64,000 nt of DNA from contig JACHLF010000001.1 in assembly GCA_014204435.1 (NCBI GenBank), forward strand, positions 1,010,889-1,074,888, in the 5' to 3' direction. Positions within the stretch are counted from its first letter, which is position 1. The number at the start of each line of letters is the position of its first letter. Both the position numbers and the translations under genes were made by a program. The notes below the pieces were generated by a model. That model ran no database searches, had not been told where the DNA came from, and saw nothing but the letters and a program-made list of their open reading frames with translations. This document shows, piece by piece, positions 27,880 through 35,930 of this stretch. This DNA is from Mycobacteroides chelonae. GTDB taxonomy: Bacteria; Actinomycetota; Actinomycetes; Mycobacteriales; Mycobacteriaceae.

Positions 27880-29618
27880 TCACCCGGCTCTCCGAGCTTT
27901 TCGTACGCACGCTGCGCGACGACCCGGCGGACGCCGAGGTTCCCAGCCACAAGCTGCTGATCCGCGCGGGGTACGTGCGCCCCATCGCGCCGGGCGTGTA
28001 CAGCTGGCTACCGCTCGGGCTGCGGGTTCTGCGCAAGATCGAGAACATCGTCCGTGAAGAGATGAACGCCATTGGCGGCCAGGAGATCCTACTGCCCGCC
28101 CTGCTGCCGCGCGCACCGTACGAGACCACGAACCGATGGACCGAGTACGGCGACTCGCTGTTCCGACTCAAGGACCGCCGCGACAACGACATGATGTTGG
28201 GCCCCACCCATGAGGAGCTGTTCGCGCTCACCGTGAAGGGGGAGTACAGCTCCTACAAGGATTTCCCCGTCATCCTCTACCAGGTCCAGACCAAGTACCG
28301 GGACGAGGCGCGTCCCCGGGCGGGCATCCTGCGCGGGCGGGAATTCGTCATGAAGGACTCCTACTCTTTCGACACCTCCGACGACGGACTTAAGGCGGCT
28401 TACCACGCCCACCGCGAGGCATACCAACGGATCTTCGGTCGACTGGGCCTGGACTACGTGATCGTGGCGGCCACCTCAGGGGCCATGGGCGGCAGCGCTT
28501 CTGAAGAGTTCCTTGCTGAAAGCCCCACCGGAGAAGACACTTTCGTACGCTGCGTGGAATCGGGATACGCGGCCAATGTCGAGGCGGTCATCACTCCCGC
28601 ACCGCCGGCGCGGCCCATCGAGGGGTTGCCCGAGGCCGTCGTGCACGAGACCGGTGAGACCCCGACCATCGCGACTCTGGTCGACTGGGCCAATTCTGCG
28701 GGTCTCGGCCGAGCTGTCACCGCGGCCGACACCCTCAAGAACATTCTGTTGAAGGTGCGTCAGCCCGGCGGCGACTGGGAACTGTTGGCCGTCGGCGTGC
28801 CCGGTGACCGCGAGGTCGACGACAAACGTCTCGGCGCCGCGCTGGAGCCCGCCGAATACGAGATGCTGGGCGATGCGGATTTCGCCAAGCATTCGTTCCT
28901 GGTGCGGGGATACATCGGGCCGAAGGCGCTGATCGCCAACGGTGTTCGTTACCTCGTGGATCCGCGGGTCGTCGAGGGCTCTAGCTGGATCACCGGCGCC
29001 GATGAGCCCGGCAAGCATGTGGTGGATCTCGTCGTAGGCCGCGACTTCACCCCGGACGGCACCATCGAGGCTGCCGAAGTGTGCGACGGTGACCCCTCGC
29101 CCGACGGCGCCGGGCAGCTGGTGTCGGCCCGCGGTATCGAGATCGGCCACATCTTCCAGCTGGGTCGCAAGTACACCGATGCGTTCACCGTTGATGTGCT
29201 CGGCGAGAGCGGCAAGCCGGTACGGCTGACCCAGGGCTCCTACGGCATCGGCGTTTCACGGCTAGTGGCCGTCGTCGCCGAGCAGCAGCACGACGAGCTG
29301 GGGTTGCGCTGGCCCTCGGCGGTGTCGCCGTTCGACGTGCACGTGGTGATCGCCAACAAGGACGAGGCGGCACGGGCCGGGGCCGAGGAACTCGCCGCCG
29401 AGCTGGACCGCCTGGGCCACGAGGTGCTGCTCGACGATCGGACCGCCTCCCCGGGCGTGAAGTTCAAGGACGCCGAGTTGCTCGGTGTGCCCTGGATTGT
29501 GGTGATCGGCCGCGGCTGGGCCGACGGGACCGTCGAACTACGCAACCGGTTCACCGGGGAGACGCAGCCCATTGCGGTGGCCGACGCCGTGGCGTCCGTC
29601 ACACAGGCGATAGGGTAA
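27876..29618 (+). CDS. proS: Prolyl-tRNA synthetase (bacterial type)
   Basis: 580 aa from ATG 27876. Charges tRNA-Pro. Class II motifs are visible: motif 1 around [20 protein letters not shown], motif 2 with [20 protein letters not shown], and motif 3 around [17 protein letters not shown]. An editing INS domain is inserted at about residues 220-390, and an anticodon-binding domain ends the protein. Length fits the bacterial form (about 570-585). Its ribosome binding site lies in the third copy of a tandem repeat and its start overlaps a short repeat-encoded leader ORF. The next gene starts on its last base. Confidence 0.96.
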   Translation: MITRLSELFVRTLRDDPADAEVPSHKLLIRAGYVRPIAPGVYSWLPLGLRVLRKIENIVREEMNAIGGQEILLPALLPRAPYETTNRWTEYGDSLFRLKDRRDNDMMLGPTHEELFALTVKGEYSSYKDFPVILYQVQTKYRDEARPRAGILRGREFVMKDSYSFDTSDDGLKAAYHAHREAYQRIFGRLGLDYVIVAATSGAMGGSASEEFLAESPTGEDTFVRCVESGYAANVEAVITPAPPARPIEGLPEAVVHETGETPTIATLVDWANSAGLGRAVTAADTLKNILLKVRQPGGDWELLAVGVPGDREVDDKRLGAALEPAEYEMLGDADFAKHSFLVRGYIGPKALIANGVRYLVDPRVVEGSSWITGADEPGKHVVDLVVGRDFTPDGTIEAAEVCDGDPSPDGAGQLVSARGIEIGHIFQLGRKYTDAFTVDVLGESGKPVRLTQGSYGIGVSRLVAVVAEQQHDELGLRWPSAVSPFDVHVVIANKDEAARAGAEELAAELDRLGHEVLLDDRTASPGVKFKDAELLGVPWIVVIGRGWADGTVELRNRFTGETQPIAVADAVASVTQAIG

Positions 29619-30106
29619 TGGGCATGCCGTCCTTTAAGCTCGAACCGCTGGTCGAAAGCGATTTCAGCACAAGCGATTTCGTGTACACATTCTCCACACC
29701 GCTGCCCAAGGATGCGGCAACGGTGTGGGCCGAACTCAATGGGGAAAGCCCCCTGCACTGGTGCAAGGCCATCAACAAGATCGGTTGGACGTCTCCGGAG
29801 CCTCGCGGCGTGGGCTCCACGCGTACCGCCAAGCTCGCTCTGCCCGGTGCGGCCGTCAACGAGCGGTTCATCGTGTGGGAGGAGAGTCCGGAGCGGTATC
29901 GCAATGCGTTCACCGTCGAGACGGCGACCTTCCCGGGCACCAAACGCTTCGGTGAGCTCTATGAGGTGGTGGGCACGGCGACGGGTTCCTTGTTCACCTG
30001 GAGCTTCTTCATCGAGCCCTCGCTCGGGTTCACCCGCCATCTCAAGCCGGTGATCCGCCGCGGGCTGTCCGGGTTGATCAGCGACACTCAGAAGCACTTC
30101 GCCTGA
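29618..30106 (+). CDS. SRPBCC-family (polyketide-cyclase-like) protein
   Basis: 162 aa from ATG 29618, which shares one base with the proS stop (TAATG); ATG 29624 is an alternative. The START-like ligand-binding pattern is seen: FVYTFSTPLPKDAATVWAEL, GWTSPEPRGVGSTRTAKLAL, VNERFIVWEESPERYRNAF and the long C-terminal helix. Such proteins bind hydrophobic ligands. No catalytic residues can be assigned. The coupling to proS suggests co-expression rather than a shared pathway. Confidence 0.8.
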   Translation: MGMPSFKLEPLVESDFSTSDFVYTFSTPLPKDAATVWAELNGESPLHWCKAINKIGWTSPEPRGVGSTRTAKLALPGAAVNERFIVWEESPERYRNAFTVETATFPGTKRFGELYEVVGTATGSLFTWSFFIEPSLGFTRHLKPVIRRGLSGLISDTQKHFA

Positions 30107-30138
30107 CTGAGGTCTCTGCCGTGTCGTGGCCAGAAGGG

Positions 30139-30612
30139 TCAGATCTTCTCGGGTCCGCCTGGGAACGCGACACTTGCCGGCGCGATATCGGCGGCCACCC
30201 GCCAGCGTGCCGCGCGGATCGCGCTCTCGGCCAACATGCGCACCGCGAACCCGCGATCGTCGGCGTTATCGGCCTGCTCGGCGACGGCGCGCCAGCACGT
30301 GGCAGTGTCGGTCTCCACCTGCAGCGCCAGCTTCCTGGCATCGGCGGGCGTGCTCACCGGGAACGGGATTTTGTAGCCGGCGGCGGCCACCGGTGCGGAG
30401 ACAGAACGGCCGCGCAGCTTGGCAATGCACTCTTCCCGGCACTGCCGGTGCTCGATGAGGCATTCGGTTACCAGCCAGTTGGTGTCGGGCACCGAATGCG
30501 CTGATACCAGGCCATAGGCGTAGATCGCGGCGTGCTCGTTGGAGAGGGCATTGGCCAACGCGGTGGCATCGCCCCCAGCGGCCGGCTGCGGGGTGGGCTC
30601 GGTTGTCGTCAT
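30139..30612 (-). CDS. Ferritin-like DUF4439 protein
   Basis: 157 aa from ATG 30612. Predicted four-helix bundle with LANALSNEHAAIYAYGLVSAH and CLIEHRQCREECIAKLRGR, the DUF4439 pattern (Rv2844 type). The Glu/His positions recall ferritin-like metal sites, though a full diiron set is not obvious. An N-terminal threonine/proline-rich stretch is probably disordered. It overlaps the upstream lipoprotein gene by 4 nt. In M. tuberculosis the same pair lies between proS and rimP. The function is unknown. Confidence 0.82.
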   Translation of the reverse strand: MTTTEPTPQPAAGGDATALANALSNEHAAIYAYGLVSAHSVPDTNWLVTECLIEHRQCREECIAKLRGRSVSAPVAAAGYKIPFPVSTPADARKLALQVETDTATCWRAVAEQADNADDRGFAVRMLAESAIRAARWRVAADIAPASVAFPGGPEKI

Positions 30613-31082
30613 GGCAGATCCACCTCCGCGGTCGAGGCGCATGCGGCACTGATCGAGGCCAGCAGCCCGGCGCGGTATCCGTCCTGTGTGGTTGCCAGGT
30701 CCATCGCGGAGCGCGCCGAATCCTTGAGGCGAGCCTTGATCTGCTCGACCCGTAGAGGCGCTGGCGGTGCGGTGGTTGTGGCGCTGGCGCTGGAGCGGAC
30801 AGTCGCGTCGGCGCCGGGTATGCGCTTCAGTTCCTTGGTGAGTGCCGCTGCGTGGGCGCTCCTGATACCGGCTATCGAGTTCAGTGTGGGGGCCTGCTCG
30901 GCGTTGGTGCCGGCCGCTGCGGTCGCGGCGGCCGCGTCCCGGACCGCCAAATCGATCTGCGCTTGCAGGGCGTCCACCTCGGGTTTGGTGTCGGGTGTCT
31001 GCTGGCACGCGGCCGCCACGACGGTGACACCGAGCGCGGCGCCCCCGATCAACAGGTCGCGGCGCGACAGGCTTCTGGACAT
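30609..31082 (-). CDS. Tat-type lipoprotein, alanine-rich (Rv2843-like)
   Basis: 157 aa from ATG 31082. The N-terminus MSRSLSRRDLLIGGAALGVT has the twin-arginine SRRDLL motif, and the lipobox AAAC follows at about residue 26, so it is probably exported folded by Tat and lipidated. The rest is alanine- and glutamate-rich helix (VDALQAQIDLAVRDAAAATA), and it ends with a region similar to its coupled neighbour (RSAMDLATTQDGYRAGLLAS), suggesting a DUF4439-like partner fold. It is divergent from rimP; a Tat lipoprotein coupled to a cytosolic ferritin-like protein is notable. Confidence 0.78.
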   Translation of the reverse strand: MSRSLSRRDLLIGGAALGVTVVAAACQQTPDTKPEVDALQAQIDLAVRDAAAATAAAGTNAEQAPTLNSIAGIRSAHAAALTKELKRIPGADATVRSSASATTTAPPAPLRVEQIKARLKDSARSAMDLATTQDGYRAGLLASISAACASTAEVDLP

Positions 31083-31221
31083 TCGCCCATCCTGCCAGTC
31101 TGTGCGGTTAGCGCATGACAGCCCTCGCCGGGCGTAAGGTGGAGTGCTGGTCAGGACGAGAGTCCGACTAGTGTGTGCAAGCCGAACGCCCGACAACTCA
31201 AGATGAGGAGCCACAAACGCC

Positions 31222-31791
31222 ATGCCGGATCCTCTTCACCCGAGTGACTCGTCGGACGGGCTGCCATCCGACGACCAGGTGATCGAGTTGCTCAGCCCGG
31301 AGTTCTCCCTATCCGGCGTCGAGATCGAAAGTGTGGTCGTTGTCGATGGCGCCGGACAGGGCAGGCCGTCGCGCATCACGGTGGTGATCGATTCGGCTGC
31401 GCCGGTCGACCTGGACGTGGTAGCCGTGCTGAGCCGCACGGCGTCGGCGCTGCTGGACGAGGCAGATACCGGGTGGGATGCGTACGAGCTGGAGGTCACC
31501 ACACCGGGTGTTGACCGGCCGCTCACCACGCCCACCCATTTCCGGCGGGCACACAAGCGACTTGCGCAGATTCGCCTGACCGACGGCGAAGATCTGCTGG
31601 GTCGCATCGGCATCACGAACGACGACGGGGTGCAGGTGGTGCTGCGCAAACCCGTCAAGGGCACGGGCTGGACGGTGCGTGATCTGGCGTTCTCGGACAT
31701 CGAGAGCGCGGTCGTGCAGGTGGAGTTCACCACACCCAACCCGCAGGAACTCAATCTGGCTGGGGCAGCCGAAACCGGAGGTGGCGCATGA
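31222..31791 (+). CDS. rimP: Ribosome maturation factor RimP
   Basis: 189 aa from ATG 31222, with GAGGAG about 12 bases upstream. Assists 30S subunit assembly. The N-terminal domain carries the family pattern [20 protein letters not shown] and [20 protein letters not shown], with the [15 protein letters not shown] signature in the middle. The C-terminal SH3-like domain includes [17 protein letters not shown]. It is first gene of the nusA operon and overlaps nusA by 4 nt. Confidence 0.94.
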   Translation: MPDPLHPSDSSDGLPSDDQVIELLSPEFSLSGVEIESVVVVDGAGQGRPSRITVVIDSAAPVDLDVVAVLSRTASALLDEADTGWDAYELEVTTPGVDRPLTTPTHFRRAHKRLAQIRLTDGEDLLGRIGITNDDGVQVVLRKPVKGTGWTVRDLAFSDIESAVVQVEFTTPNPQELNLAGAAETGGGA

Positions 31792-32783
31792 ACATCGATC
31801 CCGCAGCGGTAAACCTGATGGCCGCCGACAAGGGCATCACGGTTGATGAAGCGATTGACATCATCAAGTCGGCGCTGCTGACCGCCTACCGGCATACCGA
31901 CGGGCATGAGCCCAACGCGCGTATCGAGATCGATCGCAAGACGGGCGTGGTCCGAGTGATGGCCCGCGAGACCGACGACGACGGAAATCTCATCACCGAA
32001 TGGGACGCCACACCGGAGGGATTCGGCCGTATCGCGGCCACCACCGCGCGACAGGTATTCCAGCAGGGTGTGCGTGACGCGGAGAACGAGCACAAGTTCG
32101 GCGAGTTCTCCACGCGCGAGGGCGAGATTGTCGGTGGCGTGATTCAACGCGACGCTCGAGCCAATGCGCGGGGGCTGGTCGTGGTTCGCATGGGTAGCGA
32201 GACCAAGGGATCCGAAGGAGTCATCCCGTCGGCCGAGCAGGTGCCGGGCGAGGAGTACCACCACGGAGACCGGTTGCGGTGCTACGTGGTTGGCGTATCG
32301 CGCGGTGCGCGCGAGCCGTTGATCACCCTCTCGCGCACCCATCCGAATCTCGTCCGCAAGTTGTTCTCGCTGGAGGTTCCGGAAATCGGCGACGGCTCGG
32401 TGGAGATCGTCGCGGTCGCTCGTGAAGCGGGCCATCGGTCCAAGATCGCGGTGTCCTCGAAGGTCGCCGGCCTGAACGCCAAGGGAGCCTGCATCGGTCC
32501 CATGGGGCAGCGCGTGCGCAACGTAATGAGCGAACTATCCGGCGAGAAGATCGACATCATCGATTACGACCCCGATCCCGCGCGATTCGTCGCCAACGCA
32601 CTCTCACCCGCCAAGGTGGTGTCGGTATCGGTCATCGACGAGGTGGGCAAGGCTGCCCGCGTCATCGTTCCCGATTTCCAACTGTCGCTGGCGATCGGCA
32701 AGGAGGGGCAGAACGCCCGTCTCGCCGCGCGGCTCACCGGATGGCGCATCGACATCAGAAGCGACGCGGACCCCGCGGAATAG
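31788..32783 (+). CDS. nusA: Transcription termination/antitermination factor NusA
   Basis: 331 aa. The N-terminal RNA-polymerase-binding domain is followed by an S1 domain ([20 protein letters not shown]) and two KH domains with GxxG loops in [18 protein letters not shown] and [19 protein letters not shown]. It lacks the C-terminal acidic repeats of E. coli NusA, as in other actinobacteria. In M. tuberculosis ylxR and infB follow directly. Here an nsrR-hmp cassette separates them from nusA by 2.7 kb. Confidence 0.95.
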   Translation: MNIDPAAVNLMAADKGITVDEAIDIIKSALLTAYRHTDGHEPNARIEIDRKTGVVRVMARETDDDGNLITEWDATPEGFGRIAATTARQVFQQGVRDAENEHKFGEFSTREGEIVGGVIQRDARANARGLVVVRMGSETKGSEGVIPSAEQVPGEEYHHGDRLRCYVVGVSRGAREPLITLSRTHPNLVRKLFSLEVPEIGDGSVEIVAVAREAGHRSKIAVSSKVAGLNAKGACIGPMGQRVRNVMSELSGEKIDIIDYDPDPARFVANALSPAKVVSVSVIDEVGKAARVIVPDFQLSLAIGKEGQNARLAARLTGWRIDIRSDADPAE

Positions 32784-32821
32784 CGCGGGTCGCCCACAGG
32801 TACTGACCAAAGTCCCTATCG

Positions 32822-32856
32822 GCACATAACTTGCATCTCATATACAAGTTATGTGC
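32822..32856 (+). promoter_or_regulatory. Perfect 12-bp inverted repeat over the nsrR start (candidate NsrR operator)
   Basis: GCACATAACTTG (32822-32833) and CAAGTTATGTGC (32845-32856) are exact reverse complements separated by 11 bases. The dyad covers a TATACA -10-like element (32841-32846), six bases before the GTG at 32853, and the start codon itself. NsrR bound here would block initiation of a leaderless nsrR-hmp message. The overlap with the downstream regulator and an NO-detoxifying gene makes autoregulation likely; binding is inferred. Confidence 0.75.
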
Positions 32857-33266
32857 AACTGACACGATTCACCGACCTGGGCCTGCGCATCGTCATGCGA
32901 CTGGCCGTCGAAGGGCCGGATGCTCAGCTGCACACCGGTGACCTTGCCGACCAATTGTGCGTTTCCTACGCGCATGCTACGAAAGTTGTTGCCCGGCTTT
33001 CGGAAATGGGTGTGATCGCCTCGACCCGTGGGCGGCACGGGGGAGTGCGCATCACCCGCGACGGGCTCGATCGTCGCGTGGGCTCGCTGGCCCGAAGGTT
33101 GGAGCCCAGCGGCGAGGTCATCGATTGTGAGGGGGCCAACCCCTGCCCGCTCCGGCGCAGCTGTCGCCTGCGCGATGCGCTGCGGTCGGCGCAGGAGGCA
33201 TTCTTCGCGGACCTCGATCAGTGGACTGTGGCTGAAATCGCCCGTCCAACAATGGAAAGGAAGTAG
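32853..33266 (+). CDS. nsrR: Rrf2-family nitric-oxide-sensing repressor NsrR
   Basis: 137 aa from GTG 32853. The winged helix starts MQLTRFTDLGLRIVMRLAVE, followed by the Rrf2 recognition region HATKVVARLSEMGVIASTRG. Three cysteines at about 92, 98 and 104 (CEGANPC, then RRSC) are the iron-sulfur ligands of NsrR. NO attack on the cluster releases DNA. It lies four bases before hmp, the classical NsrR target, and its start is inside a 12-bp inverted repeat. Rrf2 relatives such as IscR or RirA differ in cysteine spacing and context. Confidence 0.92.
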   Translation: MQLTRFTDLGLRIVMRLAVEGPDAQLHTGDLADQLCVSYAHATKVVARLSEMGVIASTRGRHGGVRITRDGLDRRVGSLARRLEPSGEVIDCEGANPCPLRRSCRLRDALRSAQEAFFADLDQWTVAEIARPTMERK

Positions 33267-33270
33267 TCAA

Positions 33271-34461
33271 GTGCTATCAGCAGAGTCGCTGGCAGTCATC
33301 CGTCAATCCCTGCCCGCTGTGGCAGGTGCGATCGGCGAGATCACGCCGTTGTTCTACTCCAAGATGTTCGCGGCACGCCCCGAGCTGCTTCGCGATCTGT
33401 TCAACCGAGGCAACCAGGCAGCGGGCGAGCAGCCGAAGGCGCTCGCCGCATCGATCGCGGCCTTCGCCGGGCTGATGATGGAAGGCGATGGTGCTCAATA
33501 TGATTCGGTGCTCGATAGGATCGCTCATAAACACGCCTCGTTGGGCATCGTCGCCGCGCAGTACCCGATCGTGTACGAGCATCTTTTCGCCGCGATCGTG
33601 GAGGTGTTGGGGGATGCGGTGACCGACGAGGTCGCGAAGGCGTGGACCGAGTTCTACTGGCTGATGGCCGACGAATTGATCGCACGTGAGAAGGCGCTCT
33701 ATGACGCCGCGGGAGTGGCTCCGGGTGATGTGTGGCTGCAAGCCACCGTGGTGCACCGTCAGCTGGAGTCTGCCGACGTCGCCGGTTTCGATCTGCGCGG
33801 GACATCCGACGAATTGCCGGGTTTCCTTCCGGGTCAGTACATATCGGTACAGGTCACGTTGCCGGATGGAGCCAGGCAGATACGCCAGTACAGTCTGTCG
33901 CGTGGCACCCGGGAAGGGGACTGGCGCATTGCGGTCAAGAGGCTGAATGGCGGCGTCGCGCCGGCGGGCGAGGTGTCCAACTTCATCTACGACAATGTGT
34001 TCGAGGGCCAGCAGTTACGGGTCTCCGTGCCGATGGGCGAGTTCACCCTTGACGATTCGGCAGACCCGTTGGTCCTGGTGTCGGCAGGCATCGGCTGCAC
34101 CCCGATCATGGGCATGCTCCAAGAGCTCGTCGCCACGCAGTCGCCGCGTGAGGTCGTGGTCCTCCATGCCGATCAGTCGGCGGCGGCGCACGCCTACCGG
34201 CGCGAGCTGGCCGATCTGGTGAGCCGGCTTCCCTCGGGCCGTTTGCACACCTGGTACGAACGGGCACATGTCGAGCATCCGGCCGATGGAATTGGACGTA
34301 TGAGTCTGAACCGGTTGCCACTCAACCTGACCTCAACGGTGTTCGTTTGTGGTCCCCGGCCGTTCATGTCGGCGATCAATGACGACTTGGTATCGCTCGG
34401 TATCCCGCAGGAGCAGATCAACCACGAGCTGTTCGGTCCGTTGGCTTCGGCCGTGGCATGA
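33271..34461 (+). CDS. hmp: Flavohemoglobin, nitric oxide dioxygenase
   Basis: 396 aa from GTG 33271, with GGAAAGGAAG upstream. Converts NO and O2 to nitrate with NAD(P)H. The globin domain (about 1-140) has the proximal histidine in IAHKHASLGIV (about residue 86). The FAD domain (about 150-250) has the RQYSLS motif. The NAD domain has SAGIGCTPIMGML and VFVCGPRPFM. Length and order match Hmp. It is co-transcribed with nsrR and overlaps the next membrane-protein gene by 4 nt, so it sits in a three-gene NO-response cassette inserted between nusA and ylxR. Confidence 0.95.
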   Translation: MLSAESLAVIRQSLPAVAGAIGEITPLFYSKMFAARPELLRDLFNRGNQAAGEQPKALAASIAAFAGLMMEGDGAQYDSVLDRIAHKHASLGIVAAQYPIVYEHLFAAIVEVLGDAVTDEVAKAWTEFYWLMADELIAREKALYDAAGVAPGDVWLQATVVHRQLESADVAGFDLRGTSDELPGFLPGQYISVQVTLPDGARQIRQYSLSRGTREGDWRIAVKRLNGGVAPAGEVSNFIYDNVFEGQQLRVSVPMGEFTLDDSADPLVLVSAGIGCTPIMGMLQELVATQSPREVVVLHADQSAAAHAYRRELADLVSRLPSGRLHTWYERAHVEHPADGIGRMSLNRLPLNLTSTVFVCGPRPFMSAINDDLVSLGIPQEQINHELFGPLASAVA

Positions 34462-34889
34462 CACGCGTGGACGTGCTGGCGGTAGCGCTGGCCGCGTTCT
34501 GGTTGGGCCTGGTGGTGGCGATCTCGTTCCTGGAAGCGCCTCTGAAGTTCCGGGCGCCGGGAGTGACGATTCAGGTGGGGCTCGCGATAGGTCGCCTGGT
34601 GTTCCGTGCTCTCAACGCCGTCGAGTGCGTGCTGGCGGTGATCATGGTGTTGCTGGCAGTGGTGGGCGACCTGCCCGCGGGTGCGATCGGCGCGGCAGCC
34701 GCCGCCTGCCTCTGCCTGGTGGTCCAGCTGCTGGCGGTGCGGCCAGCCATGATGAGGCGGACCGATGCGATCCGAGAGGGAGCCGAATATGCCGGGCGCA
34801 GCCGTCTGCATCTGGCATATGTGGCGGCCGAATGCCTCAAGGCGGTGGCGTTGATCGGTGTGATGGCGGCCGTGATGGCGATCAGCTGA
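34458..34889 (+). CDS. Four-helix membrane protein coupled to hmp
   Basis: 143 aa from ATG 34458, overlapping the hmp stop (ATGA). Four hydrophobic segments are visible (VLAVALAAFWLGLVVAISFL, AVECVLAVIMVLLAVVG, a leucine/cysteine-rich third, and a C-terminal ALIGVMAAVMAIS). Between the first two is EAPLKFRAPG. The layout recalls TMEM205/DUF4149-like proteins, but I do not assert the family. Coupling to hmp under NsrR control suggests a role in nitrosative stress at the membrane. That is inference from position. Confidence 0.75.
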   Translation: MTRVDVLAVALAAFWLGLVVAISFLEAPLKFRAPGVTIQVGLAIGRLVFRALNAVECVLAVIMVLLAVVGDLPAGAIGAAAAACLCLVVQLLAVRPAMMRRTDAIREGAEYAGRSRLHLAYVAAECLKAVALIGVMAAVMAIS

Positions 34890-34896
34890 GCCGGGC

Positions 34897-35394
34897 TTAC
34901 TCGCCGCCCGGCGTGGCGCGGAATGTCCAGTTATCGCTTGTGGCGGGATCGGTGACCATCAGTACGTTATCGAGCACGCGATAGTCCCGATCACCGCTGA
35001 ACACGCGGGCGAACTGCTGTTCGGCGGTGGGCGGTGGGCAGAACATCCTGGTGGACGCGACGCCTCCGAAAGAGAGCCGGTTCGTGCCTGGCTGTGGTGT
35101 GACGGTCGCCATCACGTTGTTGCAGCCGTCCTTACCGCTCAGCGTAAGTACGGTCTCGGCCTCTGGGCCGTCGGCGGCCCCGTCGTGAAGTTCGACGAAA
35201 GCCTCGGCGCCGGTGTACGGCGTGGTTATGCCGTCGACGGTCTCCGCAGCCAGGATCCAGCGCGTGTCGGTCAGACCGGGATGGGGATCGGCGGTTGCCT
35301 GCGATTGGGTCGCAACCACCAATAAGAACGTGACACCGACCAATGCGGCCAGGAACGTGAACGTGCGTAGGAAGGTTCTTTCAGCGAATTTCAT
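34897..35394 (-). CDS. Exported META-domain (HslJ-like) protein
   Basis: 165 aa from ATG 35394. An N-terminal hydrophobic segment (FLAALVGVTFLLVVATQS) is a signal peptide or anchor. The mature part contains a META domain: LTDTRWILAAETVDG, LTLSGKDGCNNVMA, RLSFGGVASTRMFCPPP and AEQQFARVF, including the G-C-N core and a second cysteine. META-domain proteins are linked to envelope stress and novobiocin or heat responses in other bacteria. It is convergent with the hmp cassette and divergent from ylxR. Confidence 0.8.
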   Translation of the reverse strand: MKFAERTFLRTFTFLAALVGVTFLLVVATQSQATADPHPGLTDTRWILAAETVDGITTPYTGAEAFVELHDGAADGPEAETVLTLSGKDGCNNVMATVTPQPGTNRLSFGGVASTRMFCPPPTAEQQFARVFSGDRDYRVLDNVLMVTDPATSDNWTFRATPGGE

Positions 35395-35513
35395 GCCCTG
35401 CCTTCGGTGTGGCCTCGAGATATCGGGGACGATGATTGACGTATCGATTTCCCGGATCGGGCTGTTACATCCGGTGACTGTGGGGCGATTCATAAATTAG
35501 GTGTCGCGGACGG

Positions 35514-35519
35514 TAGACT
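35514..35519 (+). promoter_or_regulatory. -10 element TAGACT for leaderless ylxR-infB mRNA
   Basis: TAGACT ends five bases before GTG 35525. It gives ylxR-infB its own promoter, which is needed because the nsrR-hmp insertion and a convergent gene cut it off from nusA. Confidence 0.5.
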
Positions 35520-35524
35520 AAGTT

Positions 35525-35842
35525 GTGATCCAGCGCGAGACTTCGGCGTTCGAACATGCCCAGACCGGTAAACCGGTGCGGACATGTGTGGGGTGCCGGA
35601 GGCGAGAGTTGGCTGCAGATCTGCTTCGTGTGGTTGCTGCGGATGATGGACACGTAGTGGTCGATCTCCGTCATAGGCTGCCAGGCCGGGGTGCATGGTT
35701 GCACCGGTCGGCGCAGTGTTACCAGTTGGCAGTAAAGCGGCGAGCGTTCGCGCGAGCGCTCCGGATCACCGGAAACCCGGATACCACCGCGGTCTTCGAA
35801 CATGTTGAGCAATACCAGGAGATTGGCAACAACAAACAATGA
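35525..35842 (+). CDS. ylxR: YlxR-family RNA-binding protein (DUF448)
   Basis: 105 aa from GTG 35525. The family signature RTCVGCRRRELAADLLR is present near residue 19, with GRGAWLH in the middle. YlxR is a small nucleic-acid-binding protein found between nusA and infB in most bacteria and has been linked to RNase P and transcription. Here it directly precedes infB (88 bp) but is separated from nusA. The start lacks a ribosome binding site and fits a leaderless transcript from TAGACT. Confidence 0.9.
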   Translation: MIQRETSAFEHAQTGKPVRTCVGCRRRELAADLLRVVAADDGHVVVDLRHRLPGRGAWLHRSAQCYQLAVKRRAFARALRITGNPDTTAVFEHVEQYQEIGNNKQ

Positions 35843-35930
35843 GCACACCGTGAAGCGTCGATGATGATCGTCCATCACAGCTAACACGAGGCACGGCGCC
35901 TGAAGTCGCTGCCTCGCAGACAGGAGAGCA

